In this document: piece after piece, positions 1-6,757 of the stretch
Layout: each line of letters opens with the position of its first letter
Position numbering within the stretch: the stretch's first letter is position 1
Origin: Cyanobacteria bacterium OH_SFB_17
GTDB taxonomy: Bacteria > Cyanobacteriota > Vampirovibrionia > Gastranaerophilales > Gastranaerophilaceae
Assembly: GCA_023395735.1 (NCBI GenBank)
Contig: JAEWYI010000009.1
Span: 1-10,366 of the forward strand
Direction: 5' to 3'
DNA length: 10,366 bases
The notes under the pieces: generated by a model
Seen by the model: only the letters and a program-made list of their open reading frames with translations
Told to the model about the DNA's origin: nothing
The model's database searches: none
Made by a program: the position numbers and the translations under genes

Positions 1-2087
1 GAATAAACTTTTTCTGTAATATGCGGCATTATCGGATGCAACAGTCTTAGAGTTCTATCCAAAACATATTTCAAAACTCTTTGAGTATTCAATTTAATGC
101 TTTCATCTTGCAATTGAATTTTAGCTATTTCAACATACCAATCACAGTATGAATTCCAGAAGAAATCATAAAGAATATGTGCAGTTTCACCGATTCTGTA
201 ATTTTTAATATTATCATTAATTTCTTTTGCTGTATTATTCAACCCATCCAAAATCCACTTGTCCGCGAGTGTCAAATTGTCAAAATCGATTCCTTTATCA
301 TCAACCCCTTCAAGGTTCATAAGCACAAATCTTGAAGCGTTCCAGATTTTGTTAGCAAAATTTCTACCATATTCAAATCTTTCATCGCTGACTTTGATAT
401 CTTGTCCACCGTAAGTACAAAGAGATGTCATTGTAAATCTCAAAGCATCGCAGCCGTATTTGTCGATAATTTCTACGGGATCAATCGTATTTCCTTTGGA
501 TTTGGACATTTTTTGCCCTTTTTCATCTCTAATCAATCCGTGAATGTAAACAGTAGAAAACGGAGCTTTTCCTGTAAATTCAAGCCCCATAGTAATCATT
601 CTTGCTACCCAGAAAAAGATTATGTCAAAACCTGTTACCAAAACGCTTGTCGGATAGAATTTTTTGAAATCTTCTGATTCTGTATTTGGGAATCCCATAG
701 TTGAAAACGGCCACAAGCCTGAAGAAAACCAAGTATCCAAAACATCAGAGTCTTGAGTATAATTTTGAGGATCAGGATTTTCTTTTGCAACAACCATCTC
801 ACCTGTTTGGTTGTGATAGTATGCAGGAATTTGATGCCCCCACCAAAGCTGTCTTGAAATACACCAATCACGTATATTTTCCATCCATCCAAGATAATTT
901 TTCTCCCAACGCTCAGGAACAAATTTAATTCTTCCATCTTTTACCGCCTCAATGGCAGCTTTAGCCAAAGGTTCCATCTTAACAAACCATTGTTCAGAAA
1001 GAAGCGGCTCTATTGTTGTACCGCAACGTTGACATTTTCCTACGTTATGAACGTGTGCTGTAATTTTAACCAAAGCCTGCTGTTTTTCAAGCATCTCAAC
1101 GGTTTTAACTCTAGCTTCTTCTCTTGTCAACTCTTGAATTTCGGGTGGAACTTCAGGACAAGATATCATTTTGCCTTCTTCATCAATTACCCAAATAGGT
1201 TTAAGGTTATGACGCTTACCTACTTCAAAATCGTTTGGATCATGAGCTGGTGTAATTTTTAATGCACCTGTACCGAAGTGTTTATCGACATAATCATCTG
1301 CGATAATAGGAATTTTTCTTCCTGTTAAAGGCATTGAAACCGTTCTGCCGATTAAATCTTTATATTTGAAATCATCAGGATTTACAGCAATCGCAACATC
1401 ACCAAACATAGTTTCAGGTCTTGTAGTAGCAATAACAATAGCACCAGGACCATCAGAAAATGGGTAAGAAATTTCCCACAAATGACCGTCTTCTGTCGCA
1501 TATTCTGTCTCTACATCAGAAATTGCGCTCTGGCATCTTGGGCACCAGTTTACAATGTATGCGCCTTTGTATATCAATCCTTTTTCGTATAATTTTATAA
1601 AAACTTCTTTAACCGCATTTGAACAGCCATCATCAAAAGTAAAACGTTCTCTTGATCTGTCAAACGAAGCCCCTAAGCGCTTAAATTGGTTCAAAATTGC
1701 AGAACGATGCTCATTAGCCCAATCCCAAGTTTGCTCAAGAAATTTTTCTCTTCCCAATTCATGCCTGTTTGTGCCTTCTTCTCTAAGTTTTTTTTCGACA
1801 ACATTTTGTGTTGCAATACCTGCGTGGTCGGTTCCGGGAAGCCAAAGAGCTTCATAACCCGACATTCTGTGATATCTTGTTAAAATATCTTGTAAGGTTC
1901 CATCCAAAGCGTGCCCCATGTGAAGAACCCCTGTAACGTTTGGAGGCGGAATCACAATTGAATAAGGAGGTTTTTGGCTTTTGTTATCAGCCTTGAAATA
2001 TTCTCCCTCTTCCCAAAATTTATATATTTCTTCCTCGGTTGCTTTCGCATCGTAAACAGTAGGTAAATCTTCAATTTTAACAGTCAT
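1..2087 (-). CDS. valS: Valyl-tRNA synthetase, N-terminal ~695 residues (3' end off window)
   Basis: Class I aminoacyl-tRNA synthetase that charges tRNA-Val with valine in the cytoplasm. The frame is open from an ATG at 2087 to the window edge. It starts with a short acidic stretch, then PPPNVTGVLHMGHA with the HIGH-type ATP signature HMGH at residues 56-59. The editing (CP1) domain follows, including TTRPETMFGD and the GTGALKITPAHD block, and the KMSKS signature lies at residues 526-530. Two zinc-knuckle-like pairs, CPRC and CQRC, flank the editing region, as in many bacterial ValS. The visible end, just after the DWYVE and HPIMPHITE blocks, lies in the anticodon-binding domain, so roughly 180 residues, including the usual C-terminal coiled coil, should lie beyond position 1. 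An SD (AAGGAT) precedes the ATG by about 8 bases. No frameshift or in-frame stop is seen. The identification over IleRS/LeuRS rests on the ValS-type HMGH and editing motifs and is very secure. Confidence 0.98.
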   Translation of the reverse strand, partial: MTVKIEDLPTVYDAKATEEEIYKFWEEGEYFKADNKSQKPPYSIVIPPPNVTGVLHMGHALDGTLQDILTRYHRMSGYEALWLPGTDHAGIATQNVVEKKLREEGTNRHELGREKFLEQTWDWANEHRSAILNQFKRLGASFDRSRERFTFDDGCSNAVKEVFIKLYEKGLIYKGAYIVNWCPRCQSAISDVETEYATEDGHLWEISYPFSDGPGAIVIATTRPETMFGDVAIAVNPDDFKYKDLIGRTVSMPLTGRKIPIIADDYVDKHFGTGALKITPAHDPNDFEVGKRHNLKPIWVIDEEGKMISCPEVPPEIQELTREEARVKTVEMLEKQQALVKITAHVHNVGKCQRCGTTIEPLLSEQWFVKMEPLAKAAIEAVKDGRIKFVPERWEKNYLGWMENIRDWCISRQLWWGHQIPAYYHNQTGEMVVAKENPDPQNYTQDSDVLDTWFSSGLWPFSTMGFPNTESEDFKKFYPTSVLVTGFDIIFFWVARMITMGLEFTGKAPFSTVYIHGLIRDEKGQKMSKSKGNTIDPVEIIDKYGCDALRFTMTSLCTYGGQDIKVSDERFEYGRNFANKIWNASRFVLMNLEGVDDKGIDFDNLTLADKWILDGLNNTAKEINDNIKNYRIGETAHILYDFFWNSYCDWYVEIAKIQLQDESIKLNTQRVLKYVLDRTLRLLHPIMPHITEKVY

Positions 2088-2148
2088 TTTAATATCCTTA
2101 TCTTATAAAAACTCTTATGGCAGCTTTATAATTTAAAAAATCCGCCCT

Positions 2149-2178
2149 ATTTTATCTTCTTATTCAATGATATCACAA
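2149..2178 (-). promoter_or_regulatory. Candidate sigma-70 promoter for valS
   Basis: On the minus strand, TTGTGA (2178-2173, 4/6 to consensus) and TAAAAT (2154-2149, 5/6) are separated by 18 bases and lie ~62 bases upstream of the valS ATG. The -35 hexamer sits directly beside the U-tract of the preceding terminator, so termination and re-initiation would be tightly packed. This is a consensus match only. I see no T-box or other leader structure in the ~95-base leader region. Confidence 0.35.
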
Positions 2179-2183
2179 AAAAT

Positions 2184-2226
2184 AAATACAAGGCGCCTCG
2201 TTTAAAAAATTCGGCGCCTTGTATTT
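2184..2226 (-). terminator. Intrinsic terminator of the 2263-3899 gene pair
   Basis: This is a perfect 14-bp inverted repeat with arms 2184-2197 and 2213-2226 (AAATACAAGGCGCC and its complement) and a 15-base loop. On the minus strand the stem is followed by an interrupted U-tract (ATTTTTTG). It lies 37 bases past the stop of the 2263-2889 gene and so ends that operon before valS. The GGCGCC core gives a strong stem in otherwise AT-rich DNA. Confidence 0.85.
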
Positions 2227-2227
2227 T

Positions 2228-2247
2228 GAGACCTGTACATTGGTCTC
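2228..2247 (-). repeat. Short inverted repeat just before the terminator
   Basis: GAGACC (2228-2233) and GGTCTC (2242-2247) form a 6-bp stem with an 8-base loop, one base away from the terminator stem and 15 bases after the stop codon. In the transcript it would form a small hairpin immediately 5' of the terminator hairpin. It may stabilise the 3' end or simply extend the terminator; nothing in the sequence shows which. Confidence 0.5.
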
Positions 2248-2262
2248 GTTGTGTGGAAATTT

Positions 2263-2889
2263 TTATTTTTCTTTTGATTCTTCTGCTTTTGGCTCCTCAG
2301 CTTTTTTTTCGTCACTTTTGCCCAACAGACCTTTTGCTTTGTCAGCAAGAGGAGTTGCAACGAATGGAACCAATACTCTTTTTGCGATAATTGTAGATGC
2401 AACAAGGCTTGTAAAAATTCCAAAGAAGCCTGTTATTTTACTCTTGAATTTACCGTTAAAGATTTCGTCAAAATGTTTTTCGTTTTTAGGTTTAATTACT
2501 GCTTTTAATTTTTCGGCAGCTTTTGCATTGAATAATTTGCCAAACACTTTGTTAAACATAACTTCTTGACATTTTTTGCTTGAAATTGTCTTGTACATCA
2601 AGATTTGAGAAAGAATCATCAATCCGCCGTTTGTCAAATCAAGAGCCGCAACGAATTTTCTTTTATCTTCAGGAATCTTTTTATTGTTTAAACTTTGATT
2701 AACATACATTACGCATCCCAAGCCATCTTTCAACGCTATTGATGCGATTGCCAAGCTTCCTATAAATTTAGCATTATCTTTTTTGTATTCTGTACAAACT
2801 CTTTTTGCCAAGCTTGAACTGTTTAATGCGTTAACAGGTTTTTTAATTCCGTATTCTACAACTTTGCTTGTAATTGAGGAGATATTCAT
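2263..2889 (-). CDS. Orphan membrane protein, second gene of a coupled pair
   Basis: A 208-residue protein that I do not recognise. Hydrophobic stretches lie near residues 42-64, 78-100 and 152-180, separated by lysine-rich segments. The last ~20 residues are almost entirely Lys/Glu/Ala/Ser, a highly charged tail. There is no clear N-terminal signal peptide. The start is well supported: a near-perfect SD (AAAGGAGG) precedes the ATG by about 7 bases. The ATG overlaps the stop of the upstream gene as TAATG, the classic arrangement for translational coupling, so the two proteins are probably made in a fixed ratio and may form a complex. Transcription ends at the hairpin at 2184-2226. That it is a real gene is nearly certain; a function cannot be assigned. 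Confidence 0.88.
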   Translation of the reverse strand: MNISSITSKVVEYGIKKPVNALNSSSLAKRVCTEYKKDNAKFIGSLAIASIALKDGLGCVMYVNQSLNNKKIPEDKRKFVAALDLTNGGLMILSQILMYKTISSKKCQEVMFNKVFGKLFNAKAAEKLKAVIKPKNEKHFDEIFNGKFKSKITGFFGIFTSLVASTIIAKRVLVPFVATPLADKAKGLLGKSDEKKAEEPKAEESKEK

Positions 2890-3899
2890 TATTTATCCTC
2901 CTTTACTTGCTGTGTTGACTTTTCAAACGTATCAGGGGTCTTTGGTTTTGGTTTTTTTGATGATAATTCAGGGAAGAAAGCATCCATGAATTTTGGATAA
3001 ACCCAATTCAATAATGAGCAAGTAACAGGCAATATAGCCAAGCTGACTAACAATCCTGTAAGTTGTTTTGAGCCTTTTATGCTTGCTTCGACATTTGAAA
3101 TATATTTTTGAGCAACGTCATAAACAAATTTACCTTCTTGCTGACCGCCAATTTTTTGTGATATTTTATAAATCTCTTTCATTGATTTTTTGTTCTTGAT
3201 GGCTTCTTTCATCTCTGCAAGAACTTTTGCTTCTTTAGAACCTTCCTTGATGTGTTCTCCCATTTTGTCTACGGTTTTTTCCATCATTTCTGAAAGCTCT
3301 TTTTTATCAAGATTTACGATTCCATTTTTGCCTTTGTAGGAAATATTATCTTTTGTATACAATTCTTCGATGATGTCTTGAAGCTGTGTAAATTGTTTTT
3401 CTTTTGCTAATTTTTTAACTTCTTCTTTTGTTAAATTTTTATTTTCTTTCTTAATCTGTTTTTCAATATAGTCTAAATCCTGATATGCTTTTTTATTGCA
3501 ATTTCCTTCTTTAAATTCACCGCTGTTTGTCATTTTATTAATAACTTTATTGAACGGAATAACAAGACCTGCTTGAGTCAAAACTGCCAAAACAGCAGAA
3601 ACAGGTTGTCTCCATGCAGAATAAGTTCTTGTGTCATCATCCGCTTTTGATAAAAAGTTATGCTTAATAAATACAGGAGCCACAAGTCCTGTACCAACGG
3701 CATTGATTAAAATATTAGGAACCTCTCCTACGAAATTTTTTGCCTTGTCTAAAAATTTAACAGCTTTTGGACTGTTTTTAAGCATTTCATCATTTAATAC
3801 TTTTTCTTCCATGGCAATATTAGCCCACTTGCGAGGGTTAACCGCCTCAACAACGGCTTTTGTTACAGTTTTAGTTGAATTTACTTTACTAACCAACAT
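2889..3899 (-). CDS. Orphan membrane protein with a long charged middle region, first gene of a coupled pair
   Basis: A 336-residue protein of unknown function. Hydrophobic segments occur near residues 57-80, 97-118 (within WRQPVSAVLAVLTQAG) and 277-300 (LLVSLAILPVTCSLLNW), the last followed by YPKFMDAFFPEL. Between the second and third lies a ~155-residue, strongly charged, Lys/Glu-rich and probably helical region (about 122-276) that may form coiled coils. The C-terminal tail is rich in Lys/Pro. The topology looks like a helical soluble domain held between membrane segments. The ATG at 3899 is the first possible start because an in-frame TGA lies three codons upstream; the SD is weak (AGAAAG). 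The stop overlaps the next gene's start (TAATG). An AAGGTAAGGTT box lies 40 bases upstream and is shared with the gene at 6758. The resemblance in style to lineage-restricted proteins of uncultured gut bacteria is an impression only. Confidence 0.88.
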   Translation of the reverse strand: MLVSKVNSTKTVTKAVVEAVNPRKWANIAMEEKVLNDEMLKNSPKAVKFLDKAKNFVGEVPNILINAVGTGLVAPVFIKHNFLSKADDDTRTYSAWRQPVSAVLAVLTQAGLVIPFNKVINKMTNSGEFKEGNCNKKAYQDLDYIEKQIKKENKNLTKEEVKKLAKEKQFTQLQDIIEELYTKDNISYKGKNGIVNLDKKELSEMMEKTVDKMGEHIKEGSKEAKVLAEMKEAIKNKKSMKEIYKISQKIGGQQEGKFVYDVAQKYISNVEASIKGSKQLTGLLVSLAILPVTCSLLNWVYPKFMDAFFPELSSKKPKPKTPDTFEKSTQQVKEDK

Positions 3900-3939
3900 A
3901 TAAATTCACTTTCTAAATTACTCCCACCACGAAAGTAAT

Positions 3940-3960
3940 AACCTTACCTTTTTATAAAGT
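3940..3960 (-). promoter_or_regulatory. Shared upstream box (copy 1): ACTTTAT then AAGGTAAGGTT
   Basis: On the minus strand ACTTTAT is followed by AAGGTAAGGTT (3950-3940), ending 40 bases before the ATG at 3899. The core is a tandem AAGGT repeat. A nearly identical arrangement precedes the gene at 6758, and both copies are followed by a G-rich GGTGGGA/GGTAGGGA stretch. It could be an activator site, a special-sigma promoter element or a leader RNA element; the sequence alone does not decide. Confidence 0.45.
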
Positions 3961-4041
3961 TTTTTTTAAACCAACAATTGCTATTCTAAATTCAACTATG
4001 AAGAAATATTAACAAGTGTAAAATATACGCTATGCGCTGTT

Positions 4042-5661
4042 TTATCGATTATTACTAAATGTGATTACTAACCAACTTCCTTTTTGCTCTACTCTTAAAA
4101 TCGAAAACTTTTGTAAACACACATCCAAAGTTTTGTTTCTAAGATAGGAAAAAGCAACAAAGAAAAAAGGTGTTTTTTTGTACTCTCTCTCGTCCTGAAA
4201 AATTGCGTTTAACTTCACAGGAGAGTATATTGCAACGTCTTTTAAAATTACGATTGCAACTTTTTGATTTTGCTCGACCGAATTAAGTTCTTTGTCCAAA
4301 TTTTGTTCAAAAAACTTGCTATTAACATCAAAATCAGCTTTTGGGGCAATTCCTAACAATTGCCATATATTATTTTTATTAAATGAAATAACTTTGTAAT
4401 CTTTAAAATCAAAGTATCTTTCAAATCTATCTTTATCATAATAATTAAGAATAATTAAATCGTTTTTCTTTAACCCTGCGTTGTTTAAAAGTTCGGAAAC
4501 AAGCTTGTGACCTTCACTTCTGTGCATTCTTGGCGCCGAATTTTCGTTACTTAATAAGTAAAAAAGATTCAAAAAACAAAAGGCGAAAATTAGAATACTT
4601 CTCCAAACTTTTCCGAATTTCAACAATCCAAAGCACATTAAAACAATCAGTACAGGATAAACTTCTATCGCATATTTTGACAAGAAAACCAATTTGCCAA
4701 ACATGGAAGCCAAAGTCAAAACTGTAAGATATAGTATAGATACGATAAATATTCCAACATTTTCTCTTTTTTTTAATTTTAAAGCATTAACTATTCCCAA
4801 AACTGCAATTATAGAAGGTAAAATTCCCCACAAAATAAATTTAAAAGATAGAAACTTCAAAAAATCACTTGGCGCACTTACTATATTTGTCAAAAATGGT
4901 GAAAAATAATCAGTAATCAAAAATATTAGCTTTGAAAAAGAAAAACTGCTCCACCACTGTGAATAAGGGTGCATAGTAAACATTTTAACAACTAAAGGCA
5001 AGCTCAAAAGAGCTAAAACCAACACCAAAACCCAAGCGAAACCAATATTTTTTTTATATCTTTCGCTCTTTTTACTCAATTCATAACTCACAAAAGCCAA
5101 GTTAAAAAATACAAAAACAAAACCTATTGAATGAGTCAGAACAATCAAAGAATTCGAAATTATAAACCAAAATCCGTTAAGAAAATTTTGCTTTTTTAAA
5201 AATTTTAACGTAAACAAAAGAGTCAAAGCCGAAAATAAAAATAAAACGGAATAAAATCTAACTTCCTGCGAAAAATAGATTAAAAAAGAACTAAAAGAAC
5301 ACACAGCAGCGGAAAAAATTCCAAGCTTTTCATCTTCCAATTCTTTGCCGACAAAATACATTGCAATAATAGACAAAACACCGGGAATAACCGACGTAAG
5401 CCTTAAAAACAAATCGCTTCCTGAAAAAAGCATGAAAAATTTTAAATAAAAATAATAAAAAGGCATGTGGCACTGATATGAAATTTGTCTGAAAAATTCT
5501 TTGCCAAAAGGAACACTTGAAATCATCCAACTTACATATTCGTCATTCCAAAGCCCTTCGGGCTTATTTATAAAAATAAGTCTAAAGCACAAACCTGCCA
5601 GCAATATAAAAATCAGCACAGACAAACGAACAAATTTTTCGTCTGCTTTTAAACCTCTCAC
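4042..5661 (-). CDS. GT-C membrane glycosyltransferase (ArnT/PMT-like, PMT_2 type)
   Basis: A 539-residue polytopic inner-membrane protein of the GT-C fold, the class that transfers a sugar from a polyprenyl-phosphate carrier to an acceptor on the periplasmic side. An N-terminal membrane helix (about 11-31) is followed by WNDEY (38-42), whose acidic pair D40/E41 matches the catalytic Asp motif of this class. Next come HMPFYY (65-70), the usual H-P-F/Y-Y element, and EVRFY (133-137). About ten further hydrophobic segments extend to residue ~370, including SKYAIEVYP near 329-336, and then a ~170-residue soluble C-terminal domain. The start is a GTG, supported by GAGG five bases upstream; the ATG just upstream reads directly into a stop. 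It is divergent from a GT2 gene that probably makes its sugar donor. The sugar and acceptor cannot be read from sequence. There is no terminator before the next minus-strand gene, so read-through is possible. Confidence 0.9.
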   Translation of the reverse strand: MRGLKADEKFVRLSVLIFILLAGLCFRLIFINKPEGLWNDEYVSWMISSVPFGKEFFRQISYQCHMPFYYFYLKFFMLFSGSDLFLRLTSVIPGVLSIIAMYFVGKELEDEKLGIFSAAVCSFSSFLIYFSQEVRFYSVLFLFSALTLLFTLKFLKKQNFLNGFWFIISNSLIVLTHSIGFVFVFFNLAFVSYELSKKSERYKKNIGFAWVLVLVLALLSLPLVVKMFTMHPYSQWWSSFSFSKLIFLITDYFSPFLTNIVSAPSDFLKFLSFKFILWGILPSIIAVLGIVNALKLKKRENVGIFIVSILYLTVLTLASMFGKLVFLSKYAIEVYPVLIVLMCFGLLKFGKVWRSILIFAFCFLNLFYLLSNENSAPRMHRSEGHKLVSELLNNAGLKKNDLIILNYYDKDRFERYFDFKDYKVISFNKNNIWQLLGIAPKADFDVNSKFFEQNLDKELNSVEQNQKVAIVILKDVAIYSPVKLNAIFQDEREYKKTPFFFVAFSYLRNKTLDVCLQKFSILRVEQKGSWLVITFSNNR

Positions 5662-5691
5662 CCTAACCTCGCATATTTTTTTTATTTACCA

Positions 5692-5708
5692 TATAATTAT
5701 ATTATAAA
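5692..5708. promoter_or_regulatory. Divergent promoter region between the two glycosyltransferase genes
   Basis: The 61 bases between the divergent starts (GTG at 5661, ATG at 5723) are extremely AT-rich and carry overlapping -10-like hexamers in both directions: TATAAT (5692-5697) and TATAAA (5703-5708) on plus, TATAAT (5706-5701) on minus. No convincing -35 is seen for either. The shared short region suggests co-regulation of the pair. Confidence 0.4.
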
Positions 5709-5722
5709 TAAGGAAAAAGTAA

Positions 5723-6658
5723 ATGAAACTTGTTATTCAAATACCTTGTTATAACGAAGAAAAAACGCTGGAAGTAACACTAAGAGAGCTTCCAAAACAG
5801 ATTGACGGAATTGATGAAATTGAAATTCTGATAATCAACGACGGCTCATCAGACAAAACGGTTGAAATTGCTAAAAAAAACGGAGTCAAAAACTTTGTAA
5901 ACTTTCAAAACAACCTTGGACTTGCTAAAGCCTTCTCTCAAGGGCTTAAAAAGTCACTTGAACTTGGTGCAGACATAATTGTAAATACTGATGCCGACAA
6001 CCAATATTGCGCAGATGATATCAAAAACATCATAAAACCGATTCTTGAAAAAAAAGCGGATATTGTAATAGGTGCAAGGCCTATATCAAATATTTCACAC
6101 TTTTCACTTATTAAAAAATTTCTTCAAAAACTTGGCTCAAAAGTCATGAGACTCGTAAGCTCAACAAAAATTGAGGATGCTACAAGCGGATTTAGAGCTT
6201 TTTCTAAAGATGCAGCGCTTAGAATAAATGTTTTTGACAACTACACCTACACTCTTGAAACAATAATCCAAGCCAAAGCAAAAGGACTCGAAATTATATC
6301 TGTTCCAATCAGAGTAAACGAAGAATTAAGAAAATCAAAACTCATAAAAAACATCTTTGACTACATTAAACGTTCATCTTTTACAATGCTAAGAATGTTT
6401 ATTATATACAGACCGTTTAGATTTTTTGCACTCATTGGGCTTCTCTTTCTTATCCCCGGTCTGCTTCTTGGCGCAAGATTTTTATACTATTACATAACAA
6501 ATTCAGGCGCAGGACACATACAATCCCTGATTCTTTCTTCAATATTAATTTTAACCGGCGTACAAATTTCTTTAATCGCAGTTCTAGCAGACCTAATGTC
6601 TATAAACAGAAAGCTTTTAGAGGATATTCAAACAAGACTTAAACAACAAGATTGTTAA
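5723..6658 (+). CDS. GT2 polyprenyl-phosphate glycosyltransferase with C-terminal membrane anchor
   Basis: A 311-residue family-2 glycosyltransferase of the DPM1/ArnC/GtrB type, which moves a sugar from a nucleotide-sugar to a polyprenyl phosphate on the cytoplasmic face. It opens with the nucleotide-binding strand VIQIPCYNEE (4-13), then INDGSSD (38-44), the metal-binding DAD (90-92), and TSGFRAF (154-160), a motif typical of the lipid-phosphate branch. Two membrane helices follow near 233-257 and 267-290, and then a short charged tail. The length matches anchored GtrB-like enzymes. The ATG has AAGGA about 8 bases upstream. The divergent GT-C gene is the natural user of the product, as in ArnC/ArnT or GtrB systems. 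The sugar specificity is unknown. No hairpin terminator is seen in the 99 bases after the stop. Confidence 0.93.
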   Translation: MKLVIQIPCYNEEKTLEVTLRELPKQIDGIDEIEILIINDGSSDKTVEIAKKNGVKNFVNFQNNLGLAKAFSQGLKKSLELGADIIVNTDADNQYCADDIKNIIKPILEKKADIVIGARPISNISHFSLIKKFLQKLGSKVMRLVSSTKIEDATSGFRAFSKDAALRINVFDNYTYTLETIIQAKAKGLEIISVPIRVNEELRKSKLIKNIFDYIKRSSFTMLRMFIIYRPFRFFALIGLLFLIPGLLLGARFLYYYITNSGAGHIQSLILSSILILTGVQISLIAVLADLMSINRKLLEDIQTRLKQQDC

Positions 6659-6720
6659 CATAACTTTACAAAAGAACGCCATTTAGTAAATTATTCAATC
6701 CCAAATAACTTTATTTAAGT

Positions 6721-6731
6721 AAGGTAAGGTT
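6721..6731 (+). promoter_or_regulatory. Shared upstream box (copy 2): AAGGTAAGGTT
   Basis: AAGGTAAGGTT lies 26 bases before the ATG at 6758. ACTTTAT stands 7 bases before the box and GGTAGGGA, which also holds the likely SD, follows it. The same order of elements occurs on the minus strand at 3960-3924. Further upstream, TTTACA (6665-6670) and TAAATT (6687-6692) form a weak promoter candidate, which would place the box in the transcript leader. Function unproven. Confidence 0.45.
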
Positions 6732-6757
6732 TATTTCAATTTTGGTAGGGAAAAAAT

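Noticed and set aside
402..1883. Several plus-strand open frames of 65-100 codons opposite valS
   Set aside because: They are antisense shadows of a highly conserved synthetase gene, lack consistent SD sites and have no protein-like motifs.
2088..2183. T-box or other riboswitch upstream of valS
   Set aside because: The leader is under 100 bases, with no specifier hairpin, no TGG-type T-box consensus and no terminator/antiterminator pair between the promoter and the ATG.
4024..4041. Possible terminator after the GT-C gene (ACGCTATGCGC region)
   Set aside because: The stem is only 3-4 bp with a 3-base loop and the T-rich stretch is broken, so it is too weak to call.
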